Positions 1-13,574 of a stretch of 64,000 nt of DNA are shown here, in pieces. The notes beneath the pieces are model-generated. The model searched no databases, was not told the origin of the DNA, and saw only the letters and a program-made list of their open reading frames with translations. The position numbers and the translations under genes were made by a program. This stretch comes from Betaproteobacteria bacterium. Lineage in GTDB: Bacteria; Pseudomonadota; Gammaproteobacteria; Burkholderiales; SG8-41. The DNA lies in the NCBI GenBank assembly GCA_947486575.1, contig CANKUB010000002.1, positions 42,503 through 106,502 on the forward strand. The letters are read 5' to 3'. The number at the start of each line of letters is the position of its first letter. Positions within the stretch are counted from its first letter, which is position 1.

Positions 1-2255
1 ATGAACGTGCGGCGTTGCCCGTGGCGGATGGCGATGCACTGGCGCAATTGACCGAGCGCACAGCGCAATGCGAGCAACAACTCGAAGAATGGCGTGAGCG
101 CCTGCAGGCGAGTGAAGCGCAAATTCCGGCCCTGGAGCAAGCCGTCAACGAGCGACAGGCGGAACTTGGGGCGGCGATGCGCACACGGGCTTCAGTGGAG
201 GCGCGCATCAATGCCTTGTCGCAATTGCAGGCACGGTTGGCGAAAGGCGCCAACGGTGCGGACATGGAAAGCTGGCTTGCCGCACGCAATCTGGATAAAG
301 CGCCGCGCTTCTGGCAGGGCATCGAAATTGCAGCGGGCTGGGAAGATGCGCTTGAAGCCGTGTTGCGTGAGCGATTGAATGGTATTGCGCCGGGTCATGT
401 GGACAGTGCCGCTGATTGGTTGACGCAGCCGCCTCCCGGAAAATTAACGATGGTGGATGCCGCTGCACAACCCGTTGCGTCAACAGAGGTGACGGGCCTT
501 GAACCCTTGAAGCGCCACGTGACCTGCCGTAACGTCAATCTTGAGGCCGTGGTTGACGATTGGCTGCACGACGTTTATACCGTGCCGGATACCGCAACGG
601 GCATGGCGTGTCGCGCGCAATTACCGCCGGGCGGCATGCTGGTGTCGGCCAATGGTTATGTATTTTCCCGACACAGCGTGACGTTTCATGCCCCTGATAG
701 CGAATTGCACGGGGTGCTGTCGCGCCAGCGCGAAATCGAAAAACTACAAGGTGAATTTGAAGCCGAAAGCGCCATTGTTGAAAACCTCAATTACGCGGTG
801 GCCGATGCCCGCGAGGCCGTTGAGCGGTGCCGCAGCGAAGCGGTTGAATTGCGCAGTGGCGTTAACAACGCGCAGAACGAGTTTCATGCGGTGCAGGTCG
901 AGGCGGTGCGATTGTCAGAGCAGGCGCAGCGTGCCACGCAACGCGGCGAACAAATTGCCTCTGAAATCGCCGAAATCGTGGCGCTGGTATTGACCGAAAC
1001 ACAAAATCGCAACGCTGCGGATTCCGCGATGGCGCAGTTGCAGCATGAGCGTACCGCGTTTGCCGCGCAGGTTGAGCAATCCGCTGAGGACTACCGCAAC
1101 GCAGAAACAGCCCTTAACGCGCAGCGTCAAATGGCGGAACAGGCGCGGCGTGCGCATCAAGAGTCGTTATTTTCGCAGAAGACAATTATCAATAGAATTA
1201 ATGAGATAGATCAATCCATTCAACGCTTGAGCACGTCAATTTCGGCGCTTGAATCGAGCATCAGCGAATCTGAAACCGACTTGAATGGTTACGATGAAGC
1301 GCCGTGGCAGGAGCAGCTTCAAGCCATGCTTGAAACGCGCGTGACGCGTGAGCAGGCGCTGGCGCTGGCACGAGATGCGCTGGAAGGCATGGATACGCAG
1401 TTGCGGGGTATTGAGCAGGAACGTGTGACGTCCGAAGAAAAACTGGGGCCGTTACGCGAGCGTATCGCCGAAGTGCGACTGAAGGAACAAGAGGCTCGCC
1501 TGACCGAAGAGCAATATGCACAGCAGCTGGTAGAGGCGGGCGCGGACGAAGTGGCGTTGGCCGATTTGCTGGAAAAAGGTACGCGCTCGAATGCGCTGCA
1601 AACCGAAATCAACCGCATCAACGAAGAAATTCGCGCGTTGGGGGCGGTCAATCTGGCAGCACTGGAAGAATTAAAGGCCGCGTCTGAGCGCCGTGATTAT
1701 CTGGACGCGCAATCCAAAGATTTAACCGAAGCGATGGCTACACTGGAAGACGCCATCAAGCGCATTGATCGTGACACGCGTGAAAGGCTGCAAGCGACGT
1801 TTGATGAAGTGAACCGGCATTTCAGTGAGATGTTCCCTGTTTTGTTCGGGGGTGGGCAAGCCAGGCTCACACTCACGGGTGAAGAAATTCTCGATTGCGG
1901 TGTGCATGTCACTGCGCAACCCCCGGGTAAGAAAAATGCATCGATTCATTTGCTGTCGGGCGGCGAAAAGGCGCTGACGGCGTTGTCGCTGGTATTCGCC
2001 ATGTTCCGCTTGAATCCGGCGCCGTTTTGTTTGCTCGACGAGGTGGATGCGCCGCTGGATGATTCCAACACCGAACGCTTCTGCGAACTGGTGAAAAAAA
2101 TGTCGGATAATTCGCAATTCCTGTTTATCAGTCACAACAAAATTACGATGGAAATGGCCAATCAATTGCTGGGTATTACCATGCAGGAGCCTGGCATCTC
2201 GCGTGTGGTGGCGGTGGATATCGAAGAAGCGTTGAAGTTGTCCGAGGCGGCGTAA
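1..2255 (+). CDS. smc: Chromosome segregation ATPase SMC, C-terminal part (5' end outside window)
   Basis: Open from the first bases, so the N-terminal Walker A head and first coiled-coil arm lie outside. What remains starts with coiled coil, then a globular hinge at about residues 85-215 of the visible part. A second long coiled coil rich in Glu, Gln, Arg and Ala follows. The C-terminal head has the ABC signature LLSGGEKALTALSL and the Walker B segment CLLDEVDAPLDD. SMC dimers bind DNA with ScpA/ScpB and organise chromosomes for segregation. zipA follows 15 bp after the stop. The head sequence makes the family call secure; the true start cannot be seen. Confidence 0.96.
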   Translation, partial: ERAALPVADGDALAQLTERTAQCEQQLEEWRERLQASEAQIPALEQAVNERQAELGAAMRTRASVEARINALSQLQARLAKGANGADMESWLAARNLDKAPRFWQGIEIAAGWEDALEAVLRERLNGIAPGHVDSAADWLTQPPPGKLTMVDAAAQPVASTEVTGLEPLKRHVTCRNVNLEAVVDDWLHDVYTVPDTATGMACRAQLPPGGMLVSANGYVFSRHSVTFHAPDSELHGVLSRQREIEKLQGEFEAESAIVENLNYAVADAREAVERCRSEAVELRSGVNNAQNEFHAVQVEAVRLSEQAQRATQRGEQIASEIAEIVALVLTETQNRNAADSAMAQLQHERTAFAAQVEQSAEDYRNAETALNAQRQMAEQARRAHQESLFSQKTIINRINEIDQSIQRLSTSISALESSISESETDLNGYDEAPWQEQLQAMLETRVTREQALALARDALEGMDTQLRGIEQERVTSEEKLGPLRERIAEVRLKEQEARLTEEQYAQQLVEAGADEVALADLLEKGTRSNALQTEINRINEEIRALGAVNLAALEELKAASERRDYLDAQSKDLTEAMATLEDAIKRIDRDTRERLQATFDEVNRHFSEMFPVLFGGGQARLTLTGEEILDCGVHVTAQPPGKKNASIHLLSGGEKALTALSLVFAMFRLNPAPFCLLDEVDAPLDDSNTERFCELVKKMSDNSQFLFISHNKITMEMANQLLGITMQEPGISRVVAVDIEEALKLSEAA

Positions 2256-2270
2256 CAGGGCGATGGGGTT

Positions 2271-5424
<3,154 letters not shown>

Positions 5425-5448
5425 TTATTTTAAAGCACACTCACAGCC

Positions 5449-6213
5449 ATGTTAGCCATAATCGGTGGCAGCAGTCTTGATCGCTTGAGCGCGCTCGCCG
5501 ATGTGCGGCGTGTTGAAATGGCTACGCCCTCTACACCATACGGTGCGCCGTCAGGTCCATTGATTTTCGGCAAACTGGCTGGACGCGATATTGTTTTTCT
5601 GGCGCGCCACGGCGAAAATCACAGTGTGCCGCCGCACAAAATCAATTATCGCGCCAATCTGTGGGCGTTACAGGCGCACGCTGTTACACAGGTTGTTGCG
5701 GTAGTGACGGTTGGTGGTATCGGCGCACATTTCACAGCGGGGGCGTTGGCCGTGCCCGATCAAATTATAGATTACACGTGGGGGCGTGCAGCGACCTTTT
5801 TCGATGGTGAAGTTGGCGGCGATCGTGCGCTTGTCAAGCACATCGACTTCACAAAACCGTACGATGAGCCGCTACGCCAATGCATTCTGCGCGCGGCACA
5901 GCGTGTTGAAATACCACTGCACGATGGCGGCACGTACGCCACTACGCAAGGGCCGCGCCTCGAAACGGCAGCAGAGATACAGCGTCTGGCGCGCGATGGT
6001 GCGCACATGGTCGGCATGACGGGCATGCCTGAAGCCGCGCTGGCGCGCGAATTGAATCTGCAGTACGCGGCGCTGGCGCTGGTGGTCAACGCCGCCGCTG
6101 GTACTGGCACAAGTGCGCAGGCGATTGATCTACCGGCTGCCGAAGCGCTGGCGCGCACGGCGATGGCACAAGTGGTGCACATACTGAGTGAGGTGGCAAA
6201 CGTTGGCAATTAA
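5449..6213 (+). CDS. mtnP: S-methyl-5'-thioinosine phosphorylase (MTA phosphorylase family)
   Basis: A 254-residue purine nucleoside phosphorylase of the MTAP/PNP class. Visible are the N-terminal phosphate-binding IIGGSSLD, the [20 protein letters not shown] segment, [17 protein letters not shown], and [13 protein letters not shown]. The last two are typical of the bacterial enzyme that splits 5'-methylthioinosine into hypoxanthine and methylthioribose-1-phosphate, part of sulfur and purine salvage. A closely related MTA phosphorylase activity cannot be excluded from sequence alone. The 3' end overlaps def by 11 bp, so the two are cotranscribed. Confidence 0.82.
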   Translation: MLAIIGGSSLDRLSALADVRRVEMATPSTPYGAPSGPLIFGKLAGRDIVFLARHGENHSVPPHKINYRANLWALQAHAVTQVVAVVTVGGIGAHFTAGALAVPDQIIDYTWGRAATFFDGEVGGDRALVKHIDFTKPYDEPLRQCILRAAQRVEIPLHDGGTYATTQGPRLETAAEIQRLARDGAHMVGMTGMPEAALARELNLQYAALALVVNAAAGTGTSAQAIDLPAAEALARTAMAQVVHILSEVANVGN

Positions 6214-6736
6214 ACCGGTACTGCGCATGGGTGACCCACGGTTGCTGGAGCCGTCAAAGCCGATCAAAAAATTCCGCACAGCAGAATTGCGTAATCTCAT
6301 CACTGACATGCGCGACACCATGGCATCGCTCAAGGGCGCGGGTTTGGCCGCACCGCAAATCGGCGTAAATTTGCAGGTGGTGATTTTCGGTATTGAATCA
6401 AATCCCCGCTACCCTGATGCTGAATCGGTGCCGTTCACGATTTTGGTTAATCCGAAGCTCACCCCTGTCGACAAAGAGATCGAGGAGGGCTGGGAAGGCT
6501 GCCTTTCCGTGCCGGGGATGCGCGGGCTGGTGCCGCGTTTTCTCAATCTGCGGTATCAGGGCTTTGACGAGAACGGAAAAAAAATAGACCGTACGGTTGA
6601 CGATTTTCATGCGCGCGTGGTGCAGCACGAGTGCGATCATCTGGCGGGTATTTTGTACCCGATGCGCATACGCGACATGCGCAATTTCGGCTATACGGCG
6701 GAATTGTTTCCCGACGAAGATATTGCTGACGATTAA
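6203..6736 (+). CDS. def: Peptide deformylase
   Basis: Removes the formyl group from nascent N-terminal Met, with a metal bound by one Cys and two His. All three conserved motifs are present: [23 protein letters not shown] (metal Cys) and QHECDHLAG (metal His pair and catalytic Glu). The TTG start at 6203 gives the usual [15 protein letters not shown] opening and has a GAGG ribosome site 9 bp upstream. The frame stays open 15 bp further up, but that adds non-family residues. The 3' end overlaps the convergent glnD by 4 bp. Confidence 0.94.
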   Translation: MAIKPVLRMGDPRLLEPSKPIKKFRTAELRNLITDMRDTMASLKGAGLAAPQIGVNLQVVIFGIESNPRYPDAESVPFTILVNPKLTPVDKEIEEGWEGCLSVPGMRGLVPRFLNLRYQGFDENGKKIDRTVDDFHARVVQHECDHLAGILYPMRIRDMRNFGYTAELFPDEDIADD

Positions 6737-9321
6737 ATTTTCAGCGTCTCAATCAAATCGTTTTCCATGCGCACGACCTTTTTCGGATCGTTAAGCGCCT
6801 CGCCAGTAATCAAAAACGTGTCTTCGGCGCGCGAACCCAGCGTGTTGATTTTAGCGGTGTGCAGGTCAATGCCATAGGCCAGAAATACGCGTGCAATGCG
6901 CGACAGTAGTCCCGGGCGATCACCCGCAATGATAGAGAGCACCTGATACACGCCGCGATCATCTTTTTGAATACGGACTTCGGGCGAGATCGGAAAGTGC
7001 TTTAACTGGCGCGACAGACGTGGTTTGGTCAGCGGCGGCAGCGGTGCTTTCAAGCGCAGGCGTTCGCCTAACTCGTGCTCGATATAGGCTGTGAGATCGC
7101 GATAATCTATATCGGCGTTGCCTGCATCCTGCACCTGAAAAGTATCGAGTGCGTAGCCATAGTGTGCGGTGTAGATACGCGCTTCGTGGATGTTGTAGCG
7201 GATGCTTTCGAAAAATCCGCAGATGCGCGCAAAAAGCGCTTCTTGATCTTGCACATACACCATCACCTGCAGGCCTTCACCTGCGCGCGAGGGGCGTGCC
7301 TTGATGATGGGCTCGGGGACTTGCGCGCGGTAATAGAGCGTGCGGGTGTGCCAGGCGATTTCCTGAGGGTCGTGGCGCAGAAAATACGCTGTGTCGAGTT
7401 TCGCCCAGAACGTATCGATGGATTCGTCGGCAATGCCATACAGACGCAAATTGGCGCGGGCTTCATCCTGGCGTGCGCGCTGACTGTTTTCAACCGTCGG
7501 AGCGTTGCCCGCGAGCTGGCGTTGCGTCACGAGGAACAGATCTTCCAGTAGTTTGCCTTTCCAGGCATTCCAGACTTTGGGGCTGGTGCCGCGGATGTCG
7601 GCTACCGTCAGCAGGTAAAGCGCGATAAGCCGACGCTCAGTGATAACTTTGCCTGAAAAAGAATGAATGATTTCGGGGTCCGACAAATCCTGCTTTTGCG
7701 CGGTGCTCGACATCATCAAGTGCTGCTCAACCAGCCACACCACCAAGGTGCAATCATCGCTGGACAAGCCGTGTGCTTTGCAGAATTTTGCAGCGTCGGC
7801 TTTGCCCAGGGTGGAGTGGTCGCCGCCCCGGCCTTTGGCGATGTCGTGGAAAAGCCCGGCCAGATACAGCACTTCGGGTTTGTCGAATTCCGACATCAAG
7901 CGGCTGCATAGCGGAAACTCATGGGCGAGCTCCGGCACCGCAAAACGGCGCAAATTGCGAATCACGCGCAGAATATGTTCGTCAACCGTGTAGACGTGAT
8001 ACAGATCATGCTGCATCTGGCCGACGATTTTGCCAAACGCAGGCAGGATGCTGCCCAGAATGCCGAGTTGATTCATGCGGCGTAGTTCGCGGATGACGCG
8101 ATCGGGGCTGCGAAAAATGTTGAGGAATTGCTCGCGATGCGTGGCATTGCGACGATAGGCTGGGCCGATGGATTTTCGCGCGCGCCATAGCGCGCGCTGC
8201 GTGTTGGCGCCAATGCCTTTGAGTTCGGAGTGCTGTTGCAGCAGCAGAAATGTTTCGAGTATGGCTTCCGGATGTTTTTCAAACGTGTCGTCGTGTTGCA
8301 TGGACAGCACTTCATTGCGCAGGCCAAATCGCTCGTTCAGCGGTTGCAGTTTGATGTTGCGCACACCGGTCAGCCGCGCACGGATGTTCTGCAGCACAAT
8401 ATTGTCGATCTGCGAAACCGCTTTGGCACTTTGGTAGTAGCGTTGCATGAGTTGCTCGCTGGCCAGGCGATGTGCGCGATTGCTCAGGCCAAATTTCTCG
8501 GCGAGTGCCGATTGCAAATCAAAAATCAGACGGTCTTCACGTCGCCCAGCCAGATAATGCAGGCGGATGCGCAGCATGTGCAGAAATCGTTCGTGCCGCT
8601 GAATTTCGCGCGATTCGGTTTCGGTGATGAGGCCGCGGCGTACCAGATCGGCCCAGCTTTTGCCAAAACCGGTGGCGCGCGCAATCCACAAAATGTGATG
8701 TAAATCGCGCAGTCCACCCGCGCTTTCCTTGACGTTGGGCTCAAGATTGGTTTCGCCAAAACGCACATGGCGTTGCTGCTGCTCCAGGCGCTTGGCCTGC
8801 ATGAAAACCATGGGTTCCAGCGCTTCAGTGGTGGCTGTTACATATTGCTTATAGCGCTTGCGATTGCCCGCCAGCCAACGGGATTCCAGCATGCTGGTTT
8901 GCGCAGTAATATCCTGGCGCGCGATTTCAACGCATTCTTCTATGGTGCGCACACTGTGACCGGTGTCGAGACCGATATCCCACCAAGCGCCGACCAGTGC
9001 CTGCAATTTTTCCTGTAACGCTTCGTCTGCCGGCGCATCCAGAAGGATCAGCAAATCAATGTCAGAGTAGGGGAAAAGTTGCCCACGCGCATAGCCGCCC
9101 ACTGCGACCAGCGCCAGACCTTCCGGGATATCGTGCGCCTGCCACACCGCTCGCAGCAATTGATCGACCAGGACACAGTGTTGGCGTAATAAATCGGGTG
9201 CCGATGGCCGGGATTCAAATGCGCTGCGCAGGGTGAGGCGGCCCGCGTCGAGCAATTTCTTGAAATGATGCGTCGGTTGCAGCGGGCTAACTTCCGTCGA
9301 ACCTGGCAGTGCGTCAGGCAT
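6733..9321 (-). CDS. glnD: Bifunctional uridylyltransferase/uridylyl-removing enzyme GlnD
   Basis: Senses glutamine and adds or removes UMP on PII proteins, so setting nitrogen control. The 862 residues match the family length. Domains in order: nucleotidyltransferase with [17 protein letters not shown], a helical linker, an HD domain with [14 protein letters not shown] for deuridylylation, and two C-terminal ACT domains that bind glutamine (the last near [22 protein letters not shown]). map lies 5 bp upstream on the same strand, so the pair is probably one operon. It implies a PII/NtrBC-type nitrogen circuit, relevant to the sigma-54 promoter near 38.5 kb. Confidence 0.97.
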   Translation of the reverse strand: MPDALPGSTEVSPLQPTHHFKKLLDAGRLTLRSAFESRPSAPDLLRQHCVLVDQLLRAVWQAHDIPEGLALVAVGGYARGQLFPYSDIDLLILLDAPADEALQEKLQALVGAWWDIGLDTGHSVRTIEECVEIARQDITAQTSMLESRWLAGNRKRYKQYVTATTEALEPMVFMQAKRLEQQQRHVRFGETNLEPNVKESAGGLRDLHHILWIARATGFGKSWADLVRRGLITETESREIQRHERFLHMLRIRLHYLAGRREDRLIFDLQSALAEKFGLSNRAHRLASEQLMQRYYQSAKAVSQIDNIVLQNIRARLTGVRNIKLQPLNERFGLRNEVLSMQHDDTFEKHPEAILETFLLLQQHSELKGIGANTQRALWRARKSIGPAYRRNATHREQFLNIFRSPDRVIRELRRMNQLGILGSILPAFGKIVGQMQHDLYHVYTVDEHILRVIRNLRRFAVPELAHEFPLCSRLMSEFDKPEVLYLAGLFHDIAKGRGGDHSTLGKADAAKFCKAHGLSSDDCTLVVWLVEQHLMMSSTAQKQDLSDPEIIHSFSGKVITERRLIALYLLTVADIRGTSPKVWNAWKGKLLEDLFLVTQRQLAGNAPTVENSQRARQDEARANLRLYGIADESIDTFWAKLDTAYFLRHDPQEIAWHTRTLYYRAQVPEPIIKARPSRAGEGLQVMVYVQDQEALFARICGFFESIRYNIHEARIYTAHYGYALDTFQVQDAGNADIDYRDLTAYIEHELGERLRLKAPLPPLTKPRLSRQLKHFPISPEVRIQKDDRGVYQVLSIIAGDRPGLLSRIARVFLAYGIDLHTAKINTLGSRAEDTFLITGEALNDPKKVVRMENDLIETLKI

Positions 9322-9326
9322 AGTTG

Positions 9327-10124
9327 TCAGGCGACGGCAGGTGGCGCGGGCATGCCCGGAGAAACCGTCAGCACTTCAAAGCCGGTTTCGGTGACCAGTA
9401 TCGTGTGCTCCCACTGCGCCGACAGGCTGTGATCCTTGGTGACAATGGTCCAGCCATCCGCAAGCCCGCGTATATCTGCACGACCCGCGTTGATCATCGG
9501 CTCGATAGTGAATGTCATGCCCGCTGACAAAGGCACGCCAGTGCCGGGCCGCCCGTAATGCACTACCTGGGGATCTTCGTGAAATTTTTTGCCGATACCG
9601 TGCCCGCAGAATTCGCGCACCACGCTGAAACCGTTGCCTTCGGCGTAGCTTTGAATCGCGTGGCCCACATCGCCCAGTCGTGCGCCGGGTGCAACCTTGC
9701 GGATGCCGCGCCACATGCATTCATAGGTAATTTCGCACAGCCGTTTGGCCTGTATCGACGGCATGCCGACATAAAACATGCGGCTGGTGTCACCGTGATA
9801 ACCGTCTTTGATGACGGTGATATCCACGTTGACCACATCGCCGTTCTTGAGTTTTTTCTCGCCCGGAATGCCGTGGCAGATTACGTGGTTAACTGACGTG
9901 CAAATCGATTTTGGATAGGGTGAGTAACCCGGCGGACAATAGTTCAGCGGCGCCGGGATGGTTTTCTGTTCGTTCACCATGTAATCGTGACAGAGCTGGT
10001 CGATTTCGTTGGTGGTTCGTCCTGCGACGATATAGGGCGCGATAAAATCGAGTACTTCGGCGGCGAGCTTGCCCGCGACGCGCATTTTTTCAATGTCTTG
10101 AGGGGATTTAAGTTCTATGGGCAT
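9327..10124 (-). CDS. map: Methionine aminopeptidase, type I
   Basis: Removes initiator Met after deformylation. The chosen ATG at 10124 gives 265 residues starting MPIELKSPQDIEKMR, the normal proteobacterial opening; the frame is open further upstream but without family similarity. Metal ligands are visible in VVNVDITVIKDGYHGDTSRMF (two Asp), CGHGIGKKFHEDP (His), TIEPMINAG (Glu) and the C-terminal QWEHTILVTE (Glu). It reads away from rpsB across a 380 bp gap, the usual betaproteobacterial arrangement. Confidence 0.96.
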   Translation of the reverse strand: MPIELKSPQDIEKMRVAGKLAAEVLDFIAPYIVAGRTTNEIDQLCHDYMVNEQKTIPAPLNYCPPGYSPYPKSICTSVNHVICHGIPGEKKLKNGDVVNVDITVIKDGYHGDTSRMFYVGMPSIQAKRLCEITYECMWRGIRKVAPGARLGDVGHAIQSYAEGNGFSVVREFCGHGIGKKFHEDPQVVHYGRPGTGVPLSAGMTFTIEPMINAGRADIRGLADGWTIVTKDHSLSAQWEHTILVTETGFEVLTVSPGMPAPPAVA

Positions 10125-10145
10125 GCTGTGACCGTGCGGCGCACG

Positions 10146-10167
10146 GTAAGTCCTTGTTTTTATGATA
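10146..10167 (+). repeat. Dispersed AT-rich motif, copy 2
   Basis: GTAAGTCCTTGTTTTTATGA lies 22 bp upstream of the map start in the divergent map/rpsB gap. It matches the dispersed consensus with a CC substitution in the TAT position. Confidence 0.5.
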
Positions 10168-10252
10168 GGTGTTGGGAACGCTTGGACATGAACCGAGGTA
10201 GCCATTGTAATTCAGGATGACGCAACCTGAATCCAGTAAAACGGGATTATCC

Positions 10253-10273
10253 ATAAGTATCTGTTTTTACTCG
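10253..10273 (+). repeat. Dispersed AT-rich motif, copy 3
   Basis: ATAAGTATCTGTTTTTACTC lies in the map/rpsB gap, about 45 bp upstream of the rpsB -35 box. It is the second copy in this gap and has the same orientation as copy 2. Confidence 0.5.
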
Positions 10274-10316
10274 AAAAGTTAAACATCCCTGGTTATTGCC
10301 CCGCTAAACGCTTCGT

Positions 10317-10346
10317 TTGAAATAGGTACAATTTCCATGTTAAAAT
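10317..10346 (+). promoter_or_regulatory. Sigma-70-type promoter of rpsB-tsf
   Basis: TTGAAA (10317-10322) and TAAAAT (10341-10346) are separated by 18 bp. They are the best -35/-10 pair in the gap and sit about 160 bp before the rpsB ATG. This probably drives the long plus-strand run that starts with rpsB. Confidence 0.65.
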
Positions 10347-10352
10347 AACGAG

Positions 10353-10506
10353 TTAGCTGAATTCGGCATTGTCGGTTTTCGCCGGGAACTGGAATTAGCT
10401 ACCAATACCCACATCCGCCCCGTAATGTTTACATTTGGGTGTTCAAAGAATGATGTTTGTCTTTGAATATTGGTGGATGGAGGCTCAACCCAAACAGGAG
10501 TAGTTT
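10353..10506 (+). promoter_or_regulatory. Long 5' leader of rpsB (possible S2 autoregulation)
   Basis: About 150 nt separate the predicted promoter from the rpsB start. The leader contains GC-rich pairs able to fold and ends with a strong ribosome site, GGAG, 6 bp before the ATG. In enterobacteria the rpsB leader is the target of repression by S2. The same role here is an inference from position and length, not from a recognised fold. Confidence 0.35.
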
Positions 10507-11250
10507 ATGTCAGTCACTATGCGTGAAATGCTGGAATGCGGCGTTCACTTCGGGCACCAAACCCGGTTCTGGAACCCGCGCATGGCCCCGTATATCTTCG
10601 GCCATCGTAATAAAATTCATATTGTCAATCTTGAGAAAACGCTTGAGATGTATCAGGCGGCGATCAAGTTTGTGCGTCAATTGACTGCCAATCGCGGCAC
10701 CATATTGTTTGTTGCTACCAAGCGTCAGGCGCGCGAGATTATCCGCGAAGAAGCGCTGCGTTGCGCCACACCGTTTGTTGATGACCGTTGGCTGGGCGGC
10801 ATGCTCACCAACTATAAAACCGTCAAGCAATCGATCAAGCGTCTTAAAGACATGCAGGCGATTGTTGCCGATGGCTCGGTTGAAAAACTCATCAAAAAAG
10901 AAGCGCTGATGTTTCAGCGTGAGTTGATCAAACTTGAGCGCAGCCTGGGCGGCATTAAAGATATGGATGGCCTGCCGGATGCGTTGTTCGTGATCGACGT
11001 GGGCTATCAAAAAAATGCCATCGCGGAAGCGAACAAGCTGGGCATTCCGGTGATTGGCATTGTCGATACCAATCACACACCCATCGGTGTGGATTACGTG
11101 ATTCCGGGTAACGACGACTCCAGCCGCGCGATTCGTTTGTATGCGCGCGGTATGGCCGATGCCATTCTCGAGGGCCGTAACGACAGCTTGCAGGAAATTG
11201 TGGCGCCAGCCGGCGGCGAAGAATTCGTCGAAGTCGAAGAAGCCAAGTAA
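10507..11250 (+). CDS. rpsB: 30S ribosomal protein S2
   Basis: A 247-residue S2 with the family opening [20 protein letters not shown], the [13 protein letters not shown] segment, [10 protein letters not shown], and [16 protein letters not shown]. It binds the 30S head-body junction and is needed for S1 attachment. The acidic C-terminal tail ([12 protein letters not shown]) is usual. It is the first gene of the rpsB-tsf unit, followed by an intercistronic terminator hairpin. Confidence 0.98.
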   Translation: MSVTMREMLECGVHFGHQTRFWNPRMAPYIFGHRNKIHIVNLEKTLEMYQAAIKFVRQLTANRGTILFVATKRQAREIIREEALRCATPFVDDRWLGGMLTNYKTVKQSIKRLKDMQAIVADGSVEKLIKKEALMFQRELIKLERSLGGIKDMDGLPDALFVIDVGYQKNAIAEANKLGIPVIGIVDTNHTPIGVDYVIPGNDDSSRAIRLYARGMADAILEGRNDSLQEIVAPAGGEEFVEVEEAK

Positions 11251-11253
11251 CTC

Positions 11254-11305
11254 GGGTGCTCACATGATCAGGGGCAGCTCGAATACGTGAGCGCCCCTTT
11301 TTTTT
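11254..11305 (+). terminator. Intercistronic rpsB-tsf terminator/attenuator
   Basis: GGGTGCTCAC (11254-11263) pairs with GTGAGCGCCC (11287-11296) around a 23 nt loop, followed by eight T residues. It lies between the rpsB stop and the tsf ribosome site, so it should terminate part of the transcripts and set the S2:EF-Ts ratio. Confidence 0.75.
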
Positions 11306-11322
11306 AACGGATGGAGTTTGTA

Positions 11323-12228
11323 ATGGCTGAAATTACCGCAGGTATGGTGAAAGAATTGCGCGAGAAGACCGACGCGCCGATGATGGAATGCAAAAAAGCG
11401 CTGACCGAAGCTGCTGGTGACATGAGCAAGGCGGAAGAAATTCTGCGCGTAAAGCTCGGTAACAAGGCAACCAAGGCCGCTTCGCGTGTAGCCGCTGAAG
11501 GCGTGGTGGCGATGTTTATCGCAGCAGATGGCAAGTTGGGCGCGATGCTTGAAGTGAATTGCGAAACCGATTTTGTGGCGAAGAACACGGATTTCCTGGC
11601 GTTCTCTGGCGCGTTGGCCAGCATGATTGCGGACAAAAATCCGGCAGACGTTGCTGCGTTGTCGGCACTGGATCTGAAAGGCACGTCAGTCGAAGAAACC
11701 CGCAAGGCGCTGGTTGGAAAGCTCGGCGAAAACGTCAGTCTGCGGCGCTTCACGCGCGTGGCGGCGAAGGGGCAACTGGCGAACTATATTCACGGAGGCG
11801 CAAAAATCGGTGTGATGGTCGACTTGGTGGGGGGCGCTGACGGCATGGGCAAGGATCTCGCCATGCACATCGCTGCGAGCAAACCCAAGGCGTTGGATGC
11901 GTCTGGTGTGGCGGCCGATGTGATTGAAACCGAGCGTCGTATCGCGACAGAGAAAGCAGCCGAGGACGCGGCCAAGTCGGGCAAGCCGATTACGCCTGAT
12001 ATTTTGTCCAAGCGCGTGGAGGGCTCGGTGCAGAAAGTTCTCAAGGAGCTCACACTGCTCGGTCAGCCATTCGTCAAAAACGACAAGCAAACGGTGGAGC
12101 AATTGCTCAAGGCGAACAATGCTTCTGTTGCCTCTTTCACGCTGTATATCGTGGGTGAAGGGCTTGAGAAAAAGAAGGACGATTTTGCGGCAGAGGTTGC
12201 AGCCGCGGTCAGCGCCGCCAGTAAATAG
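11323..12228 (+). CDS. tsf: Translation elongation factor Ts
   Basis: Guanine exchange factor for EF-Tu. The ATG at 11323 has GGAG 6 bp upstream and gives [16 protein letters not shown], the usual opening. The EF-Tu contact motif [15 protein letters not shown] is at about residues 14-28. The core subdomains carry [13 protein letters not shown] and VALVG-type segments, with the coiled-coil region at about 185-230. At 301 residues it is near the family norm. An in-frame ATG 12 bp upstream was rejected because the ribosome site would then fall inside the gene. Confidence 0.97.
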   Translation: MAEITAGMVKELREKTDAPMMECKKALTEAAGDMSKAEEILRVKLGNKATKAASRVAAEGVVAMFIAADGKLGAMLEVNCETDFVAKNTDFLAFSGALASMIADKNPADVAALSALDLKGTSVEETRKALVGKLGENVSLRRFTRVAAKGQLANYIHGGAKIGVMVDLVGGADGMGKDLAMHIAASKPKALDASGVAADVIETERRIATEKAAEDAAKSGKPITPDILSKRVEGSVQKVLKELTLLGQPFVKNDKQTVEQLLKANNASVASFTLYIVGEGLEKKKDDFAAEVAAAVSAASK

Positions 12229-12250
12229 TATTTAAAAGCAAAAACTTACA
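12228..12250 (-). repeat. Dispersed AT-rich motif, copy 4
   Basis: Read on the minus strand it is CTGTAAGTTTTTGCTTTTAA followed by ATA. It fills most of the 34 bp tsf-pyrH gap and ends 12 bp before the pyrH ATG. Confidence 0.5.
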
Positions 12251-12262
12251 GGATATCTGAAA

Positions 12263-12982
12263 ATGCCGGACAAACCCGTCTACAAGCGCATACTCGTCAA
12301 ACTGAGCGGCGAGGCGTTAATGGGCGAGGATAGTTATGGCATTAATCAGGGCGTGATTGAGCGTATTGTTGGCGAAATTGGCGACGTGGCGAAACTCGGC
12401 GTTGAAATTGCAGTGGTGATAGGCGGCGGCAATATTTTTCGAGGTGTGGCGCCGGCAGCCGCGCACATGGATCGCGCGACAGCTGATTACATGGGCATGC
12501 TCGCAACTATCATGAACGCATTGGCATTGCAGGATGCGATGCGCCGCGCCAACATTATCAGCCGTGTGCAATCGGCGTTGAATGTTGAGGCCGTAGTTGA
12601 GCCTTATATTCGCGGCAAAGCGATGCGCTATCTTGAAGAAGGCAAAATCGTGATTTTTGCGGCGGGTACAGGTAACCCGTTTTTTACTACCGATACAGCA
12701 GCAGCGTTGCGTGGTATGGAAATCAACGCCGAGTTGGTGTTGAAGGCGACCAAGGTGGATGGCGTCTATAGCGCTGACCCAAAAAAAGACCCCACGGCGG
12801 TGCGCTATAAAAAGCTCACGTTTGATGAGGCGATCATCAAAAATCTCAAGGTGATGGATGCCACGGCGCTGACGTTGTGCCGTGATCAAAGGCTGCCGAT
12901 CAATGTGTTCAGCATTTTTGAAGCGGGTGCGTTAAAGCGCGTAGTGACGGGTGCGGACGAAGGCACGATGGTTGTTGCTTAA
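12263..12982 (+). CDS. pyrH: UMP kinase
   Basis: A 239-residue hexameric kinase of the amino-acid-kinase fold, phosphorylating UMP to UDP in pyrimidine synthesis. It shows the [10 protein letters not shown] nucleotide loop, [11 protein letters not shown], the [19 protein letters not shown]-binding helix, [16 protein letters not shown], and [14 protein letters not shown]. It lies 34 bp after tsf and 29 bp before frr, the conserved tsf-pyrH-frr order. Confidence 0.97.
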   Translation: MPDKPVYKRILVKLSGEALMGEDSYGINQGVIERIVGEIGDVAKLGVEIAVVIGGGNIFRGVAPAAAHMDRATADYMGMLATIMNALALQDAMRRANIISRVQSALNVEAVVEPYIRGKAMRYLEEGKIVIFAAGTGNPFFTTDTAAALRGMEINAELVLKATKVDGVYSADPKKDPTAVRYKKLTFDEAIIKNLKVMDATALTLCRDQRLPINVFSIFEAGALKRVVTGADEGTMVVA

Positions 12983-13011
12983 AAAATAAGGTTGAATCAG
13001 CGGAGAAAATC

Positions 13012-13569
13012 ATGATCGCCGATATCAAGAAAATTGCCGAACAGAAAATGAAAAAGTCGCTGGAGTCGCTGAAAATGGACTTGGCGAAAGTGCGTACGGG
13101 CCGCGCGCATGCGGGCATACTCGATCATGTGATGGTGGATTACTACGGCACGCCGACGGCGATTCCGGGTGTGGCCAGCGTGACATTGATTGACGCGCGC
13201 ACCATTGGCGTCACACCGTGGGAAAAAAAGATGACCAACGTGATCGAAAAAGCCATCCGTGACGCCGATCTGGGGTTGAACCCCAGCACTACCGGCGAAA
13301 TCGTGCGCGTGCCGATGCCTTCGCTGACGGAAGAACGCCGCCGTGATCTGACCAAAATCGTAAAAGGCGAAGGCGAAAATGCAAAGGTGGCGGTGCGCAA
13401 TGTACGTCGTGATGCCAACACGCAATTAAAAGACCTGCTCAAGAAAAAATCCATCGCGGAAGACGATGAACGCCGCGCGCAAGAGGATATCCAAAAGCTG
13501 ACCGACCGCCACATCGCTGATATCGACAAGGCGTTGCAGGTGAAGGAAGCTGAATTGATGGCGGTTTAA
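13012..13569 (+). CDS. frr: Ribosome recycling factor
   Basis: A 185-residue factor that splits post-termination ribosomes with EF-G. Visible are the basic helix [22 protein letters not shown], the domain II segment [15 protein letters not shown], and the C-terminal helices RRDANTQLK and [16 protein letters not shown]. The length is standard. GGAG precedes the ATG by 7 bp. uppS starts 5 bp after the stop. Confidence 0.97.
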   Translation: MIADIKKIAEQKMKKSLESLKMDLAKVRTGRAHAGILDHVMVDYYGTPTAIPGVASVTLIDARTIGVTPWEKKMTNVIEKAIRDADLGLNPSTTGEIVRVPMPSLTEERRRDLTKIVKGEGENAKVAVRNVRRDANTQLKDLLKKKSIAEDDERRAQEDIQKLTDRHIADIDKALQVKEAELMAV

Positions 13570-13574
13570 TCGCT

